Positions 6,087 through 9,198 of a DNA stretch of 9,198 nt are shown here, piece by piece (position 1 is the stretch's first letter; each line of letters starts with the position of its first letter). A program made the translations under genes and the position numbers. Source of the stretch: Chloroflexota bacterium (GTDB lineage Bacteria; Chloroflexota; Ktedonobacteria; Ktedonobacterales; Ktedonobacteraceae); NCBI GenBank assembly GCA_902812455.1, contig CADDZH010000148.1, forward strand, positions 1 to 9,198, in the 5' to 3' direction. The notes beneath the pieces are model-generated. The model saw only the letters and a program-made list of their open reading frames with translations. It was not told the DNA's origin and did not search any database.

Positions 6087-7025
6087 ATGGCAACTATTCG
6101 CACGAGCATCACATCGGCTACAACCAGGTTCAGACCCGGTACACTTGCGCGTCAGGAGGAGCGTCTCGGCTGGATGCTGCTCATCCCTGTGCTCATCGCA
6201 TTGCTGGCGCTGGGCATCTATCCGCTTGTCTCTACCATTTTTTACACGTTCCAGCAGGGGGGATTCTTTGGCGTCGGCACAACCTGGGCAGGTTTAACGA
6301 ATTTTGTGAAGCTGTTCCGCGATCACCAATTTTGGAACGCCTTCAGGTTCTCCATGCTCTACACGATCATTACCGTTATCGGGCAGATGATCTTCGGCAC
6401 GGCTCTGGCCCTGTTCGCCAATCAGAAATTTCCGGGTCGCTGGCTGGTGCGCGCGGCTGTGCTCTTCCCCTGGGCCATTCCGACCGCCACCAACTCTGTG
6501 ATCTGGGCGTATATGTTCAATGACCAGTATGGCCTCATCAACAGCCTGCTCGAGCATCTCGGATTGATGAATCCCGCTCATCCCATCAACTGGCTCGGTT
6601 CGGCCCAACTGGCAACCATTCTTATTTACATCCTGGCGATCTGGAAAGCGAACTCCCTGGTCGCGTTACTTGTACTGGCCGGCCTGCAAACTATTCCCGA
6701 TGAAATCTACGAAGCTGCCCACATGGATGGAGCATCGGCCTGGCAACGCCTCTGGCAAGTGACGCTGCCTTTGTTGCGGCCAACGCTGGTGGTTGTGCTC
6801 ATCTTGCGTACCATCGAGTCACTGCAAGCCTTCGATCTGATCAGCGCGTTGACCAATGGCGCTCCTGGCAATGCCACACAAAACATTGGCCTGTACATCT
6901 ACGTGCAGATACAACAATTTGGCGATTTCGGCTACGGTTCTACGATTGCGATGGTGCTGATGGTGATTACCCTGGTGTTTGTCATTGTGTACCTGCGTTT
7001 CCTGCAACGCCCGCGAACCGCCTGA
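6087..7025 (+). CDS. ABC sugar transporter permease, MalF type
   Basis: A 312-residue inner-membrane subunit that forms half of the sugar channel. Hydrophobic segments lie at about 27-53, 88-112, 119-142, 175-200, 231-247 and 284-304, the usual six for short MalF-type (UgpA/MsmF-like) permeases. The EAA loop that contacts the ATPase is clear: EAAHMDGASAWQRLWQVTLP at 209-228, containing the EAAxxDGA signature. The N-terminal cytoplasmic tail of about 26 residues is Arg/Thr-rich. AAGGAGG five bases before the ATG is one of the strongest ribosome-binding sites in the window and fixes the start. It pairs with the next gene, 41 bp downstream, and with the binding lipoprotein upstream. No ATPase gene accompanies them here. 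The family is certain; the sugar is not shown. Confidence 0.93.
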   Translation: MATIRTSITSATTRFRPGTLARQEERLGWMLLIPVLIALLALGIYPLVSTIFYTFQQGGFFGVGTTWAGLTNFVKLFRDHQFWNAFRFSMLYTIITVIGQMIFGTALALFANQKFPGRWLVRAAVLFPWAIPTATNSVIWAYMFNDQYGLINSLLEHLGLMNPAHPINWLGSAQLATILIYILAIWKANSLVALLVLAGLQTIPDEIYEAAHMDGASAWQRLWQVTLPLLRPTLVVVLILRTIESLQAFDLISALTNGAPGNATQNIGLYIYVQIQQFGDFGYGSTIAMVLMVITLVFVIVYLRFLQRPRTA

Positions 7026-7066
7026 GGCATTGATTGGCCGGGTTTTAGACCAGAAAGGAAGAAGTC

Positions 7067-7969
7067 ATGGCAATTATCGATACTTCGCGTGCACAAGCGC
7101 AAACAGGAAGAGCGAGGGTAACAACCATGTTTCAGTCGCGCCAGTTCAGGCGCGGCACGTTTCTCACGCTCATCTATCTCGTCCTGGTGGTCATCCTGAT
7201 CGTGCAGTTTTTCCCCTTGATCTGGGCGCTGCTGACTTCGCTGATGACGTCCCAGGAGACGACCTCCGTCCCCGCCACGTTGCTGCCCGCCCATCCAACG
7301 GTGCAAAGCTACATCTCGGCAATTCAGGGCGATATCGGTCATTATTATGTCAATAGCATCATTGCTGCTGTTGTCTCAACAGCGATTACTATGGTACTGG
7401 CGACGATGGCGGCTTACGCTTTTGCGCGCCTGCGTTTCCGCTTCAAGACGCCGCTGCTCCTCGTCGTGCTGGTGCTCTCCTTCTTTCCGCCGCTGGCACA
7501 GGTCATTCCACTCTATCGCGTCCTGCAAACCCTGCACCTGCTTGGCACGCTGGGCGCCCTGATCCTGCCCTATTCGGTCTTCGGGCTGCCGCTTGCTGTG
7601 CTGGTTCTGATGGCGTTCTTCCAGGACATCCCCATCGATTTCGAGGAGGCGGCCATCGTAGACGGTATGACGCGGCTGCAGGCTTTCGTGCGTATCATCC
7701 TGCCGATGACCGTGCCCGGGCTATTTGCCACCGCCATCATCGTCTTTGTCGGGGATTGGAACGAGTACCTGTTCGCTTTGAACTTTACCACGACGAGTAC
7801 CTATACCTTACCGGTTGGCATTGTCACGATTAGCCAGACGGAATTTACGACGAATTTTGGTATTCTCTCCGCCGCGACCATCCTCTCGGTGGTTCCGCTT
7901 GTGATCCTTATTCTGCTGTTGGAACGACGCATCGTATCCGGGCTGATGGCCGGCGGGCTGAAAGGGTAG
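7067..7969 (+). CDS. ABC sugar transporter permease, MalG type
   Basis: A 300-residue inner-membrane subunit, partner of the MalF-type protein. After a cytoplasmic tail of about 30 residues come hydrophobic segments at about 33-60, 95-120, 129-150, 160-184, 217-239 and 264-286. The EAA loop EEAAIVDGMTRLQAFVRIIL is at 193-212, and FVGDWNEYLFAL at 227-238 is typical of MalG/UgpE-type permeases. The C-terminus SGLMAGGLKG also matches the common ending of this family (GlxAGAxKG). The ATG at 7067 follows AAAGGAAG at a good distance; an in-frame ATG at 7127 would remove 20 residues and has no comparable site. The transaldolase gene follows after 18 bp, so import and catabolism are transcriptionally linked. 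Confidence 0.93.
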   Translation: MAIIDTSRAQAQTGRARVTTMFQSRQFRRGTFLTLIYLVLVVILIVQFFPLIWALLTSLMTSQETTSVPATLLPAHPTVQSYISAIQGDIGHYYVNSIIAAVVSTAITMVLATMAAYAFARLRFRFKTPLLLVVLVLSFFPPLAQVIPLYRVLQTLHLLGTLGALILPYSVFGLPLAVLVLMAFFQDIPIDFEEAAIVDGMTRLQAFVRIILPMTVPGLFATAIIVFVGDWNEYLFALNFTTTSTYTLPVGIVTISQTEFTTNFGILSAATILSVVPLVILILLLERRIVSGLMAGGLKG

Positions 7970-7987
7970 AGAAGGAGTTTCTTTGCT

Positions 7988-8725
7988 ATGGATTTGTATC
8001 TAGATACTGCCCAACTGGACGAAATACGGGCTGCCTCCGAATGGGGCGTCTTGCGTGGCGTGACCACCAATCCGAGCCACATGGCCAAGGCTGGGGTACG
8101 CGATATGCGCGCGCACATTCAGGAGATCTGCTGGACTGCGGATGTGCCGACCAGCGTCGAGGTTGTTACCACCGATGCCGACGAGATGGTCGCCCAGGGA
8201 CAGGAATACGCCACGTGGTCGCCCAACGTGGTCGTCAAGCTGCCGACTATCCCTGCAGGACTGAAGGCGATGGCGCGGCTGACGAAGACGCCGGTAACCG
8301 CTACCTGCACGGGTTGCGTCCATTTCGATGGCTGCCCCATCCGCGCGCGCTTCGCCGCCGAGGATGCCCTGACGCGCAGGCCAGAGGTTAACGCTACGCT
8401 GATCTTCACGGCTAACCAGGCCATGCTGGCCCTGGCAGCAGGAGCCAGCTATGTCAGTCCCTTTGTGGGACGGCTGGATGCTGTGGGCGAAGACGGGATG
8501 CAAGTTGTCAACGACATTGCCCAGATTTTGCGCGTGCAGCGGCAGAGCGGGAAAATTATCGCCGCTGCATTGCGTCACCCCATTCATGTCACAGCCGTGG
8601 CTAAAGCGGGCGCACACATCGCCACGATGTCCTTTGATATCCTGGCGCAACTGGTCAAGCATCCCCTCACCGATCAGGGGCTGGCCGGTTTCATGGCCGA
8701 CTACGAACGGAGCCAGCGGCAATGA
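7988..8725 (+). CDS. Transaldolase-family protein with Cys-containing insert
   Basis: A 245-residue class I aldolase-fold enzyme of the TalC/fructose-6-phosphate aldolase (FSA) branch of transaldolases. LYLDTA (3-8, D6), GVTTNPS (24-30, N28), VVVKLP (81-86, K84 the Schiff-base Lys) and NATLIF (135-140, T137) match the catalytic set. E58 stands where FSA has Gln59, and F159 in SPFVGR where FSA has Tyr131; both are the transaldolase forms (TalB Glu96, Phe178), so it should transfer dihydroxyacetone rather than release it. R162 of the phosphate site is kept, but the Ser of AASF is Ala (A194, in AAALR). It is some 25 residues longer than FSA because of an insert at about 101-133 with CTGC...C (C107, C110, C116). 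AAGGAG ten bases before the ATG supports the start. With the isomerase upstream it suggests ketose cleavage; sulfofructose transaldolase is one candidate role. Confidence 0.85.
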   Translation: MDLYLDTAQLDEIRAASEWGVLRGVTTNPSHMAKAGVRDMRAHIQEICWTADVPTSVEVVTTDADEMVAQGQEYATWSPNVVVKLPTIPAGLKAMARLTKTPVTATCTGCVHFDGCPIRARFAAEDALTRRPEVNATLIFTANQAMLALAAGASYVSPFVGRLDAVGEDGMQVVNDIAQILRVQRQSGKIIAAALRHPIHVTAVAKAGAHIATMSFDILAQLVKHPLTDQGLAGFMADYERSQRQ

Positions 8726-9198
8726 ATGTGGCTCCCACTATGGTGTCCGGCCCGGCAACAGCGGTACGCGGTGCATATGCGCGGCGTCTCGTTGATGCTA
8801 CCACTATTCCAGGTGGGCTGAGGGCTCGCATCGCGCTCATCCCGTACCTCGATCTTGGTGACGAACGGCACCCGGTTATTGCCAGTACGGAACCCTTGGG
8901 CAAGCAAACGCTGCCCACCCACGCGCCGAATCACCTGCCCGAGATCGCCGGCTCACTCTTATCGCGCATCAGCAGCGATAGCCCCATGCTCGTCTCTGCT
9001 CTGCTGGAGGTGCAGGCGCTGGCGCCCCGCATCGTTCGTATACGCTTGGGAAGCGAGCATGCCCTTGCTCAATCCCGTGATTTTGGCATACTCGTTCCCG
9101 GTGCGCTGGAAGCCCTCACCCCGCCCTCCCTTCAGAAAGAACAGGAATCGATTGATGATGTTTCCGTCGCACTCGCCGGGATCACACTGCGTTTGCAG
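8722..9198 (+). CDS. N-terminal part of an unidentified enzyme, possibly GH31-like
   Basis: An open frame of 159 codons runs from an ATG at 8722 to the window edge without a stop. The ATG overlaps the transaldolase TGA (ATGA), and GGAG lies nine bases upstream, so it is translationally coupled and belongs to the operon. There is no signal peptide, so the product is probably cytoplasmic. Residues 1-85 are not recognised. From about residue 90, LLEVQALAPRIVRIRLG followed by a phenylalanine-containing strand, an acidic stretch and a valine/leucine strand (VALAGITLRLQ) recalls the beta-sandwich N-domain of GH31 glycosidases, where a pattern such as 'vrvrl ... sfav ... v.v.T..l.l' precedes the barrel. 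No catalytic residue is within view. A GH31 enzyme releasing the imported glycoside would suit the context, but the resemblance is faint. Confidence 0.6.
   Translation, partial: MNVAPTMVSGPATAVRGAYARRLVDATTIPGGLRARIALIPYLDLGDERHPVIASTEPLGKQTLPTHAPNHLPEIAGSLLSRISSDSPMLVSALLEVQALAPRIVRIRLGSEHALAQSRDFGILVPGALEALTPPSLQKEQESIDDVSVALAGITLRLQ

Noticed and set aside
8000..8722. Minus-strand frame of 240 codons opposite the transaldolase gene
   Set aside because: It mirrors almost exactly a conserved enzyme gene; its length follows from that gene's codon use.

Overview
The window looks like bacterial chromosome from a moderately high-GC, soil-type organism. I suspect the Chloroflexota class Ktedonobacteria. 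The grounds are indirect: the substrate-binding protein has a long N-region ahead of a twin-arginine-like lipoprotein signal, with wording (TTGKISRRTF) that I associate with that group, and a sugar operon sits beside a loosely packed, degenerate intergenic stretch. No rRNA, tRNA, CRISPR array, intact transposase or integrase was seen.

Left part (1-1830): minus-strand material and non-coding or decayed DNA. A hypothetical gene starts at 224 and leaves the window on the left. Upstream of it lies a His-rich, coiled-coil small gene (358-769) that appears to be broken by a frameshift, with a good terminator hairpin between the two. An 18-bp palindrome lies at 872-889. From about 890 to 1600 I see no convincing gene, only hairpins (one a probable bidirectional terminator) and an orphan, unusually strong Shine-Dalgarno sequence. 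A short piece resembling the C-terminal part of an MFS transporter (1608-1820) looks like a gene remnant.

Right part (1842-9198): a plus-strand carbohydrate operon. In order: a well-formed promoter overlapped by AT-rich palindromes; a ROK-family repressor; an L-fucose-isomerase-like sugar isomerase; a lipoprotein sugar-binding protein; two MalF/MalG-type permeases; a 245-residue transaldolase-family protein with an unusual Cys-containing insert; and the start of a further gene whose N-terminus faintly resembles the N-domain of GH31 glycosidases. Two junctions are 4-nt ATGA overlaps. No ABC ATPase is present, so a shared or distant ATPase is implied.

Working model: a sugar or glycoside is captured by the lipoprotein, imported, released by the last gene product if that is a glycosidase, isomerised from aldose to ketose, and cleaved by the transaldolase, under ROK control. 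The combination of FucI-like isomerase, stand-alone transaldolase, sugar ABC importer and possible GH31 enzyme is what is expected of the transaldolase branch of sulfoglycolysis (sulfoquinovose to sulfofructose to sulfolactaldehyde). This is a hypothesis; another deoxy- or modified hexose is possible, and no sulfolactaldehyde-processing enzyme lies within the window.
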